A DNA stretch of 29,636 nucleotides from CANHEE01 sp043777755 (GCA_043777755.1 JAYWHK010000106.1:1-29636); one strand, 5' to 3'. Counted from the first letter of the stretch, positions 5,853-15,222 are shown. Notes: generated by a model from the letters alone, not told the origin. Numbers and translations are program-made.

Positions 5853-8225
5853 ATGAAAAAAATATTTATTTACGCATTGAGTTTTTTACCTTTTTTGGTT
5901 TTTGCCCAGAATGATTTGAAAATTGGGCAGTGGAAATCTTATCTTTCATATCGTTATGCAAAATATGTAACGCAAAGCAATGATAAAATATTTTATTCAA
6001 CAGAAATGGCAGTGCTTTCTTTGGACAAACGCAATGATGAAATAGAGTTTTTATCAAAAGTCGAAGGCCTGAGCGATGCAGGAGTTCAGTTGGTTAAGTA
6101 CAATAAATTTGCAGAAATATTATTGATTGCTTACAATAATGGCAACATTGATTTGGTGAAAAAAGATGGAACAGTCCAAAATGTTCGTGATATTTTTGAC
6201 AATATTACCATTATTGGTGATAAAAAAATCTATGATATTTACATTGAAAATGCCACGAATGCTTATTTGGCTTGCGGTTTTGGTATTGTAAAATTCAATA
6301 TGGTAAAAGGAGAATTTGATTTTACGACTTTTACGAATGCTTTGGTCAAAAATATTGAAGTTCACGATGGATTTTTGTTTGCAACAGTAAATGGAAAACT
6401 TTACAGAACCAAAAACGATGCTCAAGTGAATTTGGCTGATTTTAAGAATTGGCAAGTCCTTGGGGCTGCACAAGGTTTTCCCAATAATTACACTTGCCAA
6501 AGTATTTGTAGCGCAAGAGGAAAATTATATTTGGGCGTAAATGATTCTTTGTGTGTTTGGAAAAATAATAATTTGAAAAAAATATTAAATCCTGCTACAA
6601 AAGACCATTCTGTATCTGAAATCAGTGCCGAAGGAAAAAATGTTTTGGTGACAATGACTTTCAAAGATATAACAAGAACTTGGGATGCTCGCTTGTTTGC
6701 TGTTGATGAAAATGAAAATATAAAGCAAGTCAATAACAATGGCTGTTTTCAATACATTTACAATACAATAGAAGATGAAAAAGGTCAAATTTGGTTGTCG
6801 GATTATTCTGACCCGAGTCCAACCAATGGTTTTAAGCGATTGCAAAGTGCTGACCAAGCTGTTTGTAAGACATTTACGACAAATACACCTTTTTCTAATG
6901 CAGCGAGTGAAATAGCTGTTGCAGATGACAATTCTCTTTGGATTGCTGCGGGTTCTGTTTTTAATGGTGTTTACCAACGTAACTACGATGGTTTCTATCG
7001 TTATTTTAATGGAAAATGGTCTAACAAAAATTACACGAATGATTTTATACTGAAAGATGGTTTTTTAGATAAAATTTCGGATTTACATACTATTGCTATT
7101 AGTAGCACCACTAAAAAAACATATATTGGTTCTTTTTGGGGCGGACTTTTGGAAGTCGATGAAACAGGTAAAATACTAAACCATTTTAAAGCTGGAGATG
7201 GAAAATCGACACTTCAAAATGCTCAAGGTGATCTTAATTCTGTTCGGGTTGGAGGTTTGGCTTTTGATAAAAAAGGCAATCTTTGGATTGCGAACAACAA
7301 AGCCTTAAAGTCGATTTCTGTTTTGACTCCCGAAGGAAAATGGCACAGCATGGGTGAGAATATGGGCGCACAGCTAATTTACCAATGCGTTGTTGATCCG
7401 ATTAATAGCTACAAATGGTTTGCAAGGACTGTTGGTGACGGTGGAGTTTTGGTTTATGACGAAGGAAAAGACATTGCTTCGGAAAGTGACGATAGATTCA
7501 TGATTTTGAATACTTCCAATTCAAAATTGCCGAGTAACCGAGTAAATTGTTTGGAAGTAGATTTGGACGGACGTGTTTGGGTTGGTACGGACAATGGCGT
7601 TGTTTATTTTTCTTGCGGCAGTAGTTTATTCACAAAACAAGAGAGTTGTAAAGGTTTTTTACCGATTTCTGTGGTTGATGGAATCCCCGAATTTTTACTT
7701 AAATACAACAATATCAACACAATAGCTGTTGATGGAGCAAATCGAAAATGGTTTGGAACAACCAACGGTTTTTTTGTTCAATCGCCTGACGGCAGAGAAC
7801 AAATAGCGTATTACAACAGCGAAAACAGTCCTCTTTTTGATGATAATGTGTTGGACATTGCTATAAATAACCGTACTGGCGAAGTTTACATTTCGACGAG
7901 TAAAGGCATACAATCTTTCAAAACAGATGCTTTAGCAGGAACAAGTTATCAAGGAAATGTGTCTGTTTATCCAAACCCAATTCGACCTGACTATGAAGGT
8001 TCAATTGCTATCAAAGGTTTAGCAGAAGATTCAAAAGTGAAAATAACAGATATTAATGGAAAGCTGGTCTATGAAATGGAAGCCTTAGGTGGACAAGCGA
8101 TTTGGGATGGAAAAGATTACAATGGTCGAAAAGCCGAAACAGGTGTTTATTTTGTTTTTGCAGCTTACACCAAAGACATTGATTATCCGAGTGAAGCGGT
8201 TACTAAATTATTGATAGTAAAGTAA
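5853..8225 (+). CDS. porZ: PorZ-like type IX secretion system protein
   Basis: A 790-residue exported protein with signal peptide MKKIFIYALSFLPFLVFA cut before Q19. The mature N-terminus (IGQWKSYLSYRYAKYV) and the following beta-propeller repeats resemble PorZ. Repeated units such as GQIWLSD, NSLWIAAGS, GNLWIANN, GRVWVGTDNGV and RKWFGTTNGFF are of the two-component-regulator propeller kind. The last 85 or so residues form a type IX sorting domain (VYPNPIRPDYEGSIAI, GVYFVFA, KLLIVK). In Porphyromonas gingivalis, PorZ (similar length) sits on the cell surface and helps attach anionic LPS to secreted proteins. I chose the ATG at 5853 because the signal peptide begins there; upstream in-frame codons encode nothing signal-like. 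A strong terminator follows. Confidence 0.85.
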   Translation: MKKIFIYALSFLPFLVFAQNDLKIGQWKSYLSYRYAKYVTQSNDKIFYSTEMAVLSLDKRNDEIEFLSKVEGLSDAGVQLVKYNKFAEILLIAYNNGNIDLVKKDGTVQNVRDIFDNITIIGDKKIYDIYIENATNAYLACGFGIVKFNMVKGEFDFTTFTNALVKNIEVHDGFLFATVNGKLYRTKNDAQVNLADFKNWQVLGAAQGFPNNYTCQSICSARGKLYLGVNDSLCVWKNNNLKKILNPATKDHSVSEISAEGKNVLVTMTFKDITRTWDARLFAVDENENIKQVNNNGCFQYIYNTIEDEKGQIWLSDYSDPSPTNGFKRLQSADQAVCKTFTTNTPFSNAASEIAVADDNSLWIAAGSVFNGVYQRNYDGFYRYFNGKWSNKNYTNDFILKDGFLDKISDLHTIAISSTTKKTYIGSFWGGLLEVDETGKILNHFKAGDGKSTLQNAQGDLNSVRVGGLAFDKKGNLWIANNKALKSISVLTPEGKWHSMGENMGAQLIYQCVVDPINSYKWFARTVGDGGVLVYDEGKDIASESDDRFMILNTSNSKLPSNRVNCLEVDLDGRVWVGTDNGVVYFSCGSSLFTKQESCKGFLPISVVDGIPEFLLKYNNINTIAVDGANRKWFGTTNGFFVQSPDGREQIAYYNSENSPLFDDNVLDIAINNRTGEVYISTSKGIQSFKTDALAGTSYQGNVSVYPNPIRPDYEGSIAIKGLAEDSKVKITDINGKLVYEMEALGGQAIWDGKDYNGRKAETGVYFVFAAYTKDIDYPSEAVTKLLIVK

Positions 8226-8230
8226 AAACA

Positions 8231-8265
8231 AAAAAGGTTGATGGAGAACTCCATCAACCTTTTTT
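8231..8265. terminator. bidirectional terminator after porZ
   Basis: A 15-bp perfect stem (8231-8245 with 8250-8264) with a GAAC loop, A-run on the left and T-run on the right. It separates convergent porZ and the 93-residue gene. Confidence 0.9.
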
Positions 8266-8283
8266 AGTTTTTGACTAAATTGA

Positions 8284-8565
8284 TTACTTTTGTAATTCAT
8301 CAACTTTGCTCATTACAGTATCTTTTGCTTCTGCAAATTTTGCTTCAGCAGTTTCCTGCAAATCACCGAATTGTTCTTTTGCTTCTGCAAATTTTGTTTC
8401 AGCTTGTGCTTTAAGGTCGTTCAACATTTCGTTGTTTTGAACTTGCTCCATCAAATCACCAGCCTTATCTTCAGCCATTTCTTTCAAGTTTGCAAAAGTT
8501 TCAGATGCATTACCTACTGTTTCTTCAACAGTTTCTTTAAGTTTATTTAAAAAATCAAGTCCCAT
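8284..8565 (-). CDS. small amphipathic-helix repeat protein
   Basis: A 93-residue protein predicted to be almost entirely helical, rich in A, E, K and Q, with no signal peptide or membrane helix. It contains an 18-residue repeat: AETKFAEAK (55-63) and AEAKFAEAK (73-81), each followed by an acidic/hydrophobic stretch ending near LQ. The pattern recalls LEA-like or apolipoprotein-like helices and stress-related small proteins of Bacteroidota; that likeness is only compositional. It stands alone between two terminators. A -7 element (CAAATATA on the + strand, 8611-8618) lies about 45 bases upstream. Function is unknown. Confidence 0.75.
   Translation of the reverse strand: MGLDFLNKLKETVEETVGNASETFANLKEMAEDKAGDLMEQVQNNEMLNDLKAQAETKFAEAKEQFGDLQETAEAKFAEAKDTVMSKVDELQK
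8321..8403. repeat. 29-base direct repeat within the 93-residue gene
   Basis: Two copies (8321-8349 and 8375-8403) differ at one base and are 54 bases apart, matching the 18-residue protein repeat. The near identity at the DNA level points to recent duplication or gene conversion. Confidence 0.8.
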
Positions 8566-8610
8566 TTTTTACAAAAATTTAGGTTTAAAATATTAAGTTT
8601 ATTGAAAGTA

Positions 8611-8618
8611 CAAATATA
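8611..8618 (-). promoter_or_regulatory. -7 promoter element of the 93-residue gene
   Basis: On the minus strand this reads TATATTTG, a full match to TAnnTTTG, about 45 bases before the ATG. No clear -33 TTG is seen. Confidence 0.4.
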
Positions 8619-8667
8619 CGCTAAATATGACGTAAATATTTTTTTTAGTAACAAAAAAAATATTTTT

Positions 8668-8713
8668 GAATAAAAAAAGGTTGTTTCCGAAGCGAAAACA
8701 ACCTTTTTTATTC
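8668..8713 (-). terminator. terminator of the DUF3078 gene
   Basis: GAATAAAAAAAGGTTGTTT (8668-8686) pairs with AAACAACCTTTTTTATTC (8696-8713) with one bulged base. The T-run on the minus strand suits the gene ending at 8723. A separate 10-bp dyad (8714-8734) overlaps that gene's stop codon. Confidence 0.8.
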
Positions 8714-8722
8714 AAAACGTTC

Positions 8723-9724
8723 TTAGAACGTTTTAGCATATTTCAACAACAATTGCTGAATAACACTTGTTTTTGCTTCTAAAACAGATTTTCCAGCTGC
8801 ATCAACTTTGATACCATTTGGGCCATTTGCATCAGAAACTTGAACTTTTATTTCTTTGTCATAAAATGCGTTCACGCCCAAAGAAAGTTGCAAACCTTTG
8901 TAAATGTCCCAGCCGATTGTGTTCGCCCAGTCCATTTTTACGCCAGAGCCAGCTTTGTATGCACCAAACAATGCAAGATTCGAGTTCACAACCAACTTAT
9001 CTTTTAAGAACTTGTCAGTAAATACAGTTCTCAACAAAGAACCAGCACTTTGATTGATATTTTTGCCTTTTGCGATACCAAATGATTCACCAACAGTTGT
9101 CGTACCTACAGGACGAATAGCAATACCGTTGTTGTTCACCAATACTCCACGCCAAGAAAGAGGCGCATAGAAGAAAGAAACTTTTGGACTTGGCTTGTAA
9201 TCAATACCAAGTGCTAATGTGATGATGCCTGGAGAAAGAAATTCTGCAACAGCACCTTTACCACTTCTATCTGACAATAAGTTGCCGTCATAAGTTGGTG
9301 TTGATTGCGTTAAAAAACTCAAATCAGCAGCAACAAACCACTTGCCTTCTTTTTTTAAGCCATATCCATACTTAGAGCTAAAACGAAGTTCATCAGCACT
9401 TTTTTGAAAAGGTTTTGTACTTTTTGCTCCATAAGCCAATGTTGTACCTGTACCTAATTTTTGTACACCAAAGATACCACCTAAATTATTATCCCAAGCG
9501 ATACGACCTTTTTTGTAATTTAAGGCAAAAGTTGCAGCACCACCAAGATTGATACGACCTTCACCAGCACCAAGTTTTGGGTTAATCATCGCCAATTGAC
9601 CAAAATCTAAGCCGATACCTGCGGTACGCTTCCAGCCTTCTTTTACTTCTTCTTTTTTAGCATCTTGTGCCAATACTACATTTAACGTTAACAGTGTAAA
9701 AACAAACAGCAATGTTTTTTTCAT
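8723..9724 (-). CDS. DUF3078 outer-membrane beta-barrel protein
   Basis: A 333-residue exported protein with signal peptide MKKTLLFVFTLLTLNVVLA cut before Q20. The remainder alternates polar and hydrophobic strands with aromatic girdles, as in a beta-barrel. Segments such as GWKRTAGIGLDFGQLAMINP near the N-terminus, LALGIDYKPSPKVSFFYAPLS in mid-protein (here LALGIDYKP, then SFFYAPLSW) and IGWDIYKGLQLSLGVNAFYD near the end match the DUF3078 pattern of Bacteroidota. It ends on the hydrophobic KYAKTF, a barrel-type C-terminal strand. Ligand and role are unknown. It is transcribed alone, with a -7 element at 9818-9825 and a hairpin terminator. Confidence 0.8.
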   Translation of the reverse strand: MKKTLLFVFTLLTLNVVLAQDAKKEEVKEGWKRTAGIGLDFGQLAMINPKLGAGEGRINLGGAATFALNYKKGRIAWDNNLGGIFGVQKLGTGTTLAYGAKSTKPFQKSADELRFSSKYGYGLKKEGKWFVAADLSFLTQSTPTYDGNLLSDRSGKGAVAEFLSPGIITLALGIDYKPSPKVSFFYAPLSWRGVLVNNNGIAIRPVGTTTVGESFGIAKGKNINQSAGSLLRTVFTDKFLKDKLVVNSNLALFGAYKAGSGVKMDWANTIGWDIYKGLQLSLGVNAFYDKEIKVQVSDANGPNGIKVDAAGKSVLEAKTSVIQQLLLKYAKTF

Positions 9725-9817
9725 AATTTTAAAAAAATTAAATTGGTTATAAAATATTTTTTAGCTTTAAAAATTAGCGTTTTAAAAGGATTTAGACTTA
9801 GGACGTAAAACCTCTAT

Positions 9818-9825
9818 CAAAGATA
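9818..9825 (-). promoter_or_regulatory. -7 promoter element of the DUF3078 gene
   Basis: On the minus strand this reads TATCTTTG, a full match to TAnnTTTG, about 93 bases upstream of the ATG. The -33 region is an A/T run without TTG. Confidence 0.4.
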
Positions 9826-9900
9826 CATAGAATCGTATTGTTTTTTTTATTTTTTTAAAAAAAATATTAAAAAACGCTAACATTTTATTAACATATATAA

Positions 9901-12300
9901 CTACATTTTTACTTTAAGTAATTCTCCAAGTTTTGTAAATGCGCCTTGCCATTCAGCATTTATAAATACCCATTCGCCATTTTTGTAGGCTTTTAACATA
10001 CGAACAAAGGCATTTTGTGATTTCCAAATATTGAGTTTTATGTCCATTTGCTCTAATATAGAAAGAATATCATTGACTTTTTTGATTTGAACAAGTGAAC
10101 TTTCCGTTTGTTCAATTTTTTTAATTTCTTGATAAATCCTTTCGCTCGCAGCCAATTGGAATGATTGCTCATTATTCAGTTTGATGTCCCATTTTTTCAA
10201 TTCATTTACCAAACGTTGTAATTCTCGAATAGACAGAATGTCATTGGTAAAGTAAAATTCTAAATCGTGATTGACGATGTAGGCGACAGCTGTAATATAA
10301 GCGTCGGGCAAAGTCAAACCATTGTTTTTCATACTACTCATCAATTGATAATTGTCGTCGTAAATATTTCTAAACGCATTTTCGGCTTCGACCAAACTTT
10401 TGGCAGCAATTAAATTCAGAATTTTTATTTTTTCATCATGAAAAAGGTCGTACAAAGTGTATTTTTCTAAACCAAAAAAAGTTTGCATCACGCTAATAAC
10501 TTCGCCCAAGTTGGTGCTACGAAATGCCTCTATGATTTGATTTTTCATCAAAGAAAAAGTATTGTCATCCATTTCGGTAGAAATACTACCTATAATATTG
10601 TGCTGACCAAGATAAACCGCTGCAAAACTGAATAATTTTTCAGAAATGGTAATCCGAGATTTTACGACAGTCTGCCCTACTACCAAACGGTAATTACCTG
10701 CGATGACACGCTCAAAATTTTCACTTGTACAAATATAATTGAACAACTCTAATTGTTGTGGAAATTTCTCAAACAAAGAAGCCGCTGCATAGTGCATACC
10801 AGTTCGTTCCAAATTCACACGAGAAGTCATCACGTGTTTTTGATAACCAACATTTCCATTTTCATAAACATTGCTTGGTGCTTGAGCAAGGCGACGAGCA
10901 AACTCGTTGTGAAAATCTTTATCAGCTACTTGCACGGCGTAATCCAATGCACGACAAGCGTACTGCATAATTTGGTGCGTTTCCAAACCAGAAATTTCAT
11001 CAAAAAACCAACCACAACTTGTGAACATTAAGATGGCATTGCGTTGCATTTCCATCAAACGCAACAGCTGCACACGTTCATCAAGATTTAAGTCTTTTTT
11101 CTGATTTCTTTTAATAAAAGCATCAATATTACTTTCCGAACGGTCTAAAATAACACTAATATAATCGTTTCGAGTAGCCCAAACATCATTCACCAAACGT
11201 CCAGTTTCCTTTTCATAAATAGGAATCAGCGTATCACGCAACCAATTGAGTGCGTCCCTCAAGGGTTCTCGCCAGCGTTGATGCCAACCTGGGCGACCAC
11301 TATTGCAACCACAATCACTCTTCCAACGCTCTATGCCATGAACACAACTCCAAGAACTATTCTCGTGAATAACAACTTCATGTTCAGGTGGAAAACGTTC
11401 CAAATAATCAGCATAATTGGTCAATTTTGCCCAACCATTGTCTTCCAAAACGTGCATACAATCTGCCAAAGCCATTTCTCCAAAACGATGATGATGACCG
11501 TAACTTTCGCCATCGGTAGCAATATGAGCAAGTTGTACTTTATCGTCGTAATCAAAACAACTCATAAATCTGCCTGCAAAAGCTTTGCCACTATTCAGCA
11601 AACCTTTAAAAGCAACGTCTTGTGCTATGTCACCGTTGTAAAAAAATAAGGCAATTTTTCTACCCGAAGGCAATGTACACCAATAAGGGCGACGTGTTTC
11701 GATACTTCCTGTATCAGACCAAGAGGCATCTCCTATTTTACGAAAAGATTTTGCTTGACGAGGTGCTAAAATGGTGTATTTTATGCCATAATCAAGTAAG
11801 ATATCAAGTGTTTCACTATCCACAGCGGTTTCAGCCAACCAAATACCTTCTGATTTACGGTTAAATCTTTTTTCAAAATCTTTTAAGCCCCATTCGATTT
11901 GCGTAATTTTATCTTGACGATTCGCAAGCGGCGTAATCAAATGACTGTACGCTTGAGCGATGGCAGTACCATGACCATTGAATTTTTTTTGAGCAATAAC
12001 ATCAGCTTCTTGAATAAGACGATAGGTTTCTTTGTCGTTCAGTTCGAGCCAAGAAAGTAACGTAGGACCAATGTTAAAACTGATATTGCTGTAATTATTA
12101 ACTATTTTTCGGATAAAACCAGCTTCGTCTAAAATACGAGCAGTGGCATTTGGTGCGTAACACTCGAAGTTGATGCGCTCGTTCCAATCGTGAAAAGGTT
12201 TTGCGGAATCTTGCATTTCGACCACTTCCAACCAAGCGTTTTCACGAGGAGGCTGATAAAAGTGACCATGAATACAAACGTATTTATTGCTATAACTCAT
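9901..12300 (-). CDS. GH57-family glycosidase with DUF3536 domain
   Basis: A 799-residue protein without a signal peptide, so cytosolic. The N-terminal half is a glycoside hydrolase family 57 domain: CIHGHFYQPPREN (9-21, motif 1), GHGTAIAQAYSH (109-120), GIWLAETAVD with E157 as the likely nucleophile, and ATDGESYGHHHRFGEMAL (261-278) with D263 as a possible acid/base. The C-terminal half matches what I know of DUF3536. Family members act on alpha-glucans or related alpha-glycosides; the exact substrate cannot be read here, and no glycogen genes adjoin. The ATG at 12300 lies 22 bases after a -7 element. It is a single gene on the minus strand. Confidence 0.87.
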   Translation of the reverse strand: MSYSNKYVCIHGHFYQPPRENAWLEVVEMQDSAKPFHDWNERINFECYAPNATARILDEAGFIRKIVNNYSNISFNIGPTLLSWLELNDKETYRLIQEADVIAQKKFNGHGTAIAQAYSHLITPLANRQDKITQIEWGLKDFEKRFNRKSEGIWLAETAVDSETLDILLDYGIKYTILAPRQAKSFRKIGDASWSDTGSIETRRPYWCTLPSGRKIALFFYNGDIAQDVAFKGLLNSGKAFAGRFMSCFDYDDKVQLAHIATDGESYGHHHRFGEMALADCMHVLEDNGWAKLTNYADYLERFPPEHEVVIHENSSWSCVHGIERWKSDCGCNSGRPGWHQRWREPLRDALNWLRDTLIPIYEKETGRLVNDVWATRNDYISVILDRSESNIDAFIKRNQKKDLNLDERVQLLRLMEMQRNAILMFTSCGWFFDEISGLETHQIMQYACRALDYAVQVADKDFHNEFARRLAQAPSNVYENGNVGYQKHVMTSRVNLERTGMHYAAASLFEKFPQQLELFNYICTSENFERVIAGNYRLVVGQTVVKSRITISEKLFSFAAVYLGQHNIIGSISTEMDDNTFSLMKNQIIEAFRSTNLGEVISVMQTFFGLEKYTLYDLFHDEKIKILNLIAAKSLVEAENAFRNIYDDNYQLMSSMKNNGLTLPDAYITAVAYIVNHDLEFYFTNDILSIRELQRLVNELKKWDIKLNNEQSFQLAASERIYQEIKKIEQTESSLVQIKKVNDILSILEQMDIKLNIWKSQNAFVRMLKAYKNGEWVFINAEWQGAFTKLGELLKVKM

Positions 12301-12321
12301 ATTTGTTTAATTTTTAAGCGA

Positions 12322-12329
12322 CAAAGGTA
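12322..12329 (-). promoter_or_regulatory. -7 promoter element of the GH57 gene
   Basis: On the minus strand this reads TACCTTTG, a full match to TAnnTTTG, about 22 bases before the ATG. No exact TTG is seen at -33. Confidence 0.5.
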
Positions 12330-12458
12330 GAACAAAAAAGCCACTAAAAAATTGTTGTGTATAAGATTTTCTCAGATTTTAAATATTTTATTTTGATAGC
12401 TAAACGTAATGATAAATTTTATTAACGCTAACAAAAGTTTATTTTAATAAAAAATAAT

Positions 12459-12466
12459 TACCTTTG
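12459..12466 (+). promoter_or_regulatory. -7 promoter element of the Wzz-like gene
   Basis: TACCTTTG is a full match to TAnnTTTG, 92 bases before the ATG at 12558. The -33 position holds GTTT rather than TTG. Confidence 0.45.
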
Positions 12467-12557
12467 CAACTCTTTTTCTTTGTGTTGAACGCTCGTGCAA
12501 TCCGTAGAAAATAGCAAACATAATTTATAGCTAAATAATACTTTGATAGAAAATAAA

Positions 12558-13661
12558 ATGACAGACAATAATAATTTGGTTGGGCTTATCAAAATTTGGT
12601 TGAAATGGAAAAAAAACATTTTAATCATTTGTGCTATTGTTGGCATTGGGGCAGCTGTAATTAGCATTTTTTTAGACAATTACTACAAATCAACAACCAT
12701 TTTTTACCCAGCAAGTTCTGATTTGATGAAGCCTGATAAGCTCTTTGGTTATGGCTCTGAAACGATGTATTATTATGGTACGTCCGAAGATGCTGACCGT
12801 ATCCTTTCCATCGGAGAGTCAGAAGAACTAAAAGATTTTTTAATAAAAAAATACAACCTTTATACACATTACAAAGTGGATTCCACCAGTGATAAAGGTC
12901 ATTTTTTGGTAAGAGAAATATTAGAAGGGCAATATTCTGTTCAAAAAAACAAGTATGATGCCATCGAACTCATGGTGGAAGATACAGATGCCAAGCAAGC
13001 GCAATACATGGCGAAAGCCGCTCGTGAAAAAATTGACGAAATCGCTCAAAAAATGATGAAAGGCAGCCAACAGCAAATGATAAATGCTTTTGATGCCAGC
13101 CTGAGTAATCAAAAAATAGAACTCAAAAAATTAGAAGATAGCTTGCGTGTCATTAGAAAGAATTTTGGTATTTACAATGTAAGTACTCAAAGTAAAATTT
13201 TGACAGATTTGAGTGCCATTGCTGAATCTCGTTTGGCACGTACCCGAGCTCAAGTAGCTGCGTTGGAAAAAGAACCAAGAGCCAATCAAGATACCATTAT
13301 TATGATGCGGTCTTTGGTGAAAGGTTTGGAAAGCGAAGTTGGTTTGTTAAAAAAAGGTGATTCTGGCACTGGCTCGTTTAATAGAGGTGTTGATGTGACA
13401 GAAATTTTGACACAAGTACACGAGCAAACCCGTAAGCAATACAGCTACGATGTTGTTCGTGTGGAACAACTCAAAGCAACGATGAAGTCCAGCGTTTCGG
13501 CACTTTACGTTGTGGAAGATGCCCGAGTTGCCAATCAAAAAAGCCGACCTAAACGTATGATTATTGTAGCTGCTGCCATCTTAGCTGCATTTATTTTTAG
13601 CACAATAGGCATACTTTTATTTGAAAATTATAAGAATATTGATTGGAAAGCAAGTGAATAA
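12558..13661 (+). CDS. Wzz-like polysaccharide chain-length/export protein
   Basis: A 367-residue inner-membrane protein. A short cytosolic N-terminus leads to a membrane helix (about 20-42), then the Wzz-type YYKSTTIFYP. A periplasmic part with a long coiled coil follows (about 150-260), and a second membrane helix (about 334-357) sits near the C-terminus. There is no kinase domain or Walker motif, so this is the co-polymerase part only. It is followed, with an 8-base overlap, by an O-antigen ligase/polymerase, supporting a role in surface polysaccharide length control. The ATG at 12558 is preferred over the upstream TTG at 12543. No glycosyltransferases or flippase are in the window. Confidence 0.8.
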   Translation: MTDNNNLVGLIKIWLKWKKNILIICAIVGIGAAVISIFLDNYYKSTTIFYPASSDLMKPDKLFGYGSETMYYYGTSEDADRILSIGESEELKDFLIKKYNLYTHYKVDSTSDKGHFLVREILEGQYSVQKNKYDAIELMVEDTDAKQAQYMAKAAREKIDEIAQKMMKGSQQQMINAFDASLSNQKIELKKLEDSLRVIRKNFGIYNVSTQSKILTDLSAIAESRLARTRAQVAALEKEPRANQDTIIMMRSLVKGLESEVGLLKKGDSGTGSFNRGVDVTEILTQVHEQTRKQYSYDVVRVEQLKATMKSSVSALYVVEDARVANQKSRPKRMIIVAAAILAAFIFSTIGILLFENYKNIDWKASE

Positions 13662-15114
13662 TGAAAAAATAATAGCAAACAATGGCTTGGTAAATACCTC
13701 AATGGTATTGCTTACCTTACTTACAATAGTAGGTGTATGGGCTGGTATTCATTATAAAATGGATATACTCTGGTTATTGCCAGCTATGGCCTTAGGAGTT
13801 TATATTGCTGTTGTTGATTTCAAAATTCTATTTTTTTTACTTTTTGCAACCATTCCAATTTCTTTTGAGCATACCTTTCCCAATGGTTTGTCCATGGATT
13901 TGCCCTCAGAACCATTGATGATTGCATTAATGGGCATTACCTTTATATATGCACTACTTAATTTTAGCAAAATAAGTAGTGATGTCATTTTACATCCCAT
14001 CACCCTACTTCTTTTATTGCATCTTGGTTGGACATTCGTAACAACCATTACATCTGAAAATTTTATTTTTTCATTAAAATTCAGTTTGGCAAAAATATGG
14101 TACGTTACGACTTTTTATTTTTTAGCAATAAAATTAATACAAAGCGAGCAAGACGTTAAAAATATTTTCAAAGTTGTTGTTGTCCCTTTGGTCGTGGCAG
14201 TTATAATAATTGAATTGCGCCATGCCGAAAAAGGCTTTACTTTTGATAGTATCAACAGTTGTGTTGGTCCATTTTTTAGAAATCACGTAACGTATGCAGC
14301 CTTAACGACACTTTTTGTTCCATTTGCTTGGTATGCTTTAGACTGGCAAAAAAAATGGTCATTTACTTGGTTGTTATATGCTTTCGGATTGCTTGTGATT
14401 TTCATAGGAATCCAATTTTCATATACCCGTGCCGCTTACGCTTCTTTGGTGATTGCCGCTGGAATGTATTACGTTATCAAGTGGAGATTGACAAAATGGG
14501 CAGTATTATTGGCACTTGTATTTGGCGTTACGCTTTCTTTATTTTTGGTGAAAAAAAATAATTTTTTAGGTTTTGCACCAGATTATAAGAAAACCATCAT
14601 GCACCAAAACTTTGACAACTTACTTCAAGCTACTTACAAATTTGAAGATATTTCGACCATGGAGCGAGTTTACCGTTGGGTAGCTGCGGGTCACATGATA
14701 GGCGATAAGTCATATATGGGTTTTGGTCCAGGGAATTTTTATAACTTTTACAAGCACTATACTGTCAGTAGTTTTCAGACTTATGTAAGTGACAATCCCG
14801 AAAAATCAGGGATTCACTGTTATTTTCTGATGGTTTGGGTCGAACAAGGCTACTTGGGACTTTTCATTTTTTTACTTTTTGATTTTGGTGTTTTACTGTT
14901 GGGAGAAAAAGTATATCACGAAGCAAAAACACAAGCCGTGCGTAGAGTTAGCTTGATTGCGACACTTTGTTTTACCATTATCAACGCCATTTTGCTCATC
15001 AATGACATGGTGGAAACAGACAAAGCTGGTTCTTTTTACTTTTTGAGTGCTGCGCTATTGGTAATGTTGGATTTGAAAAATAAAAAAAATGCTGATTTTC
15101 AAATGCTCAAATAA
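13654..15114 (+). CDS. O-antigen ligase / polysaccharide polymerase family protein
   Basis: A multi-pass inner-membrane protein of about 486 residues with ten or more hydrophobic helices. The Wzy_C/WaaL-type segment QFSYTRAAYASLV lies just before a helix, and a large periplasmic loop follows with GFGPGNFYNFY and GIHCYFLMVWVEQGYLGL, the usual position of the catalytic loop histidine. The start is uncertain. The GTG at 13654 overlaps the preceding stop codon and places a short tail before the first helix; ATG 13702 would cut into that helix. Whether it ligates polymer to lipid A core or polymerises repeat units cannot be told from sequence alone. Confidence 0.78.
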   Translation: MNNEKIIANNGLVNTSMVLLTLLTIVGVWAGIHYKMDILWLLPAMALGVYIAVVDFKILFFLLFATIPISFEHTFPNGLSMDLPSEPLMIALMGITFIYALLNFSKISSDVILHPITLLLLLHLGWTFVTTITSENFIFSLKFSLAKIWYVTTFYFLAIKLIQSEQDVKNIFKVVVVPLVVAVIIIELRHAEKGFTFDSINSCVGPFFRNHVTYAALTTLFVPFAWYALDWQKKWSFTWLLYAFGLLVIFIGIQFSYTRAAYASLVIAAGMYYVIKWRLTKWAVLLALVFGVTLSLFLVKKNNFLGFAPDYKKTIMHQNFDNLLQATYKFEDISTMERVYRWVAAGHMIGDKSYMGFGPGNFYNFYKHYTVSSFQTYVSDNPEKSGIHCYFLMVWVEQGYLGLFIFLLFDFGVLLLGEKVYHEAKTQAVRRVSLIATLCFTIINAILLINDMVETDKAGSFYFLSAALLVMLDLKNKKNADFQMLK

Positions 15115-15195
15115 ACGATTTTTTAATTGGTAAAAATACGTTCAATTGTGCTAACCTGCATTTAATGTTGGAGTGGAAAGTGTAAAATTTATTTT

Positions 15196-15222
15196 TTGTT
15201 TCGATATTATCGCTTATCTTTG
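15196..15222 (+). promoter_or_regulatory. promoter of the restriction-modification operon
   Basis: TATCTTTG (15215-15222) matches the -7 element. The nearest TTG (15196-15198) is 16 bases away, slightly short. Transcription would begin near 15229, which excludes upstream start codons for the first methyltransferase and favours ATG 15253. Confidence 0.5.

Noticed and set aside
12356..12364. isolated perfect DnaA-box-like TGTGTATAA
   Set aside because: It is a single site upstream of the GH57 gene without neighbours, so it probably arises by chance. It shows that one such site alone is not evidence of an origin.
12543..12557. earlier TTG start for the Wzz-like gene
   Set aside because: A good ATG lies five codons downstream, and the extra residues do not belong to the family pattern.
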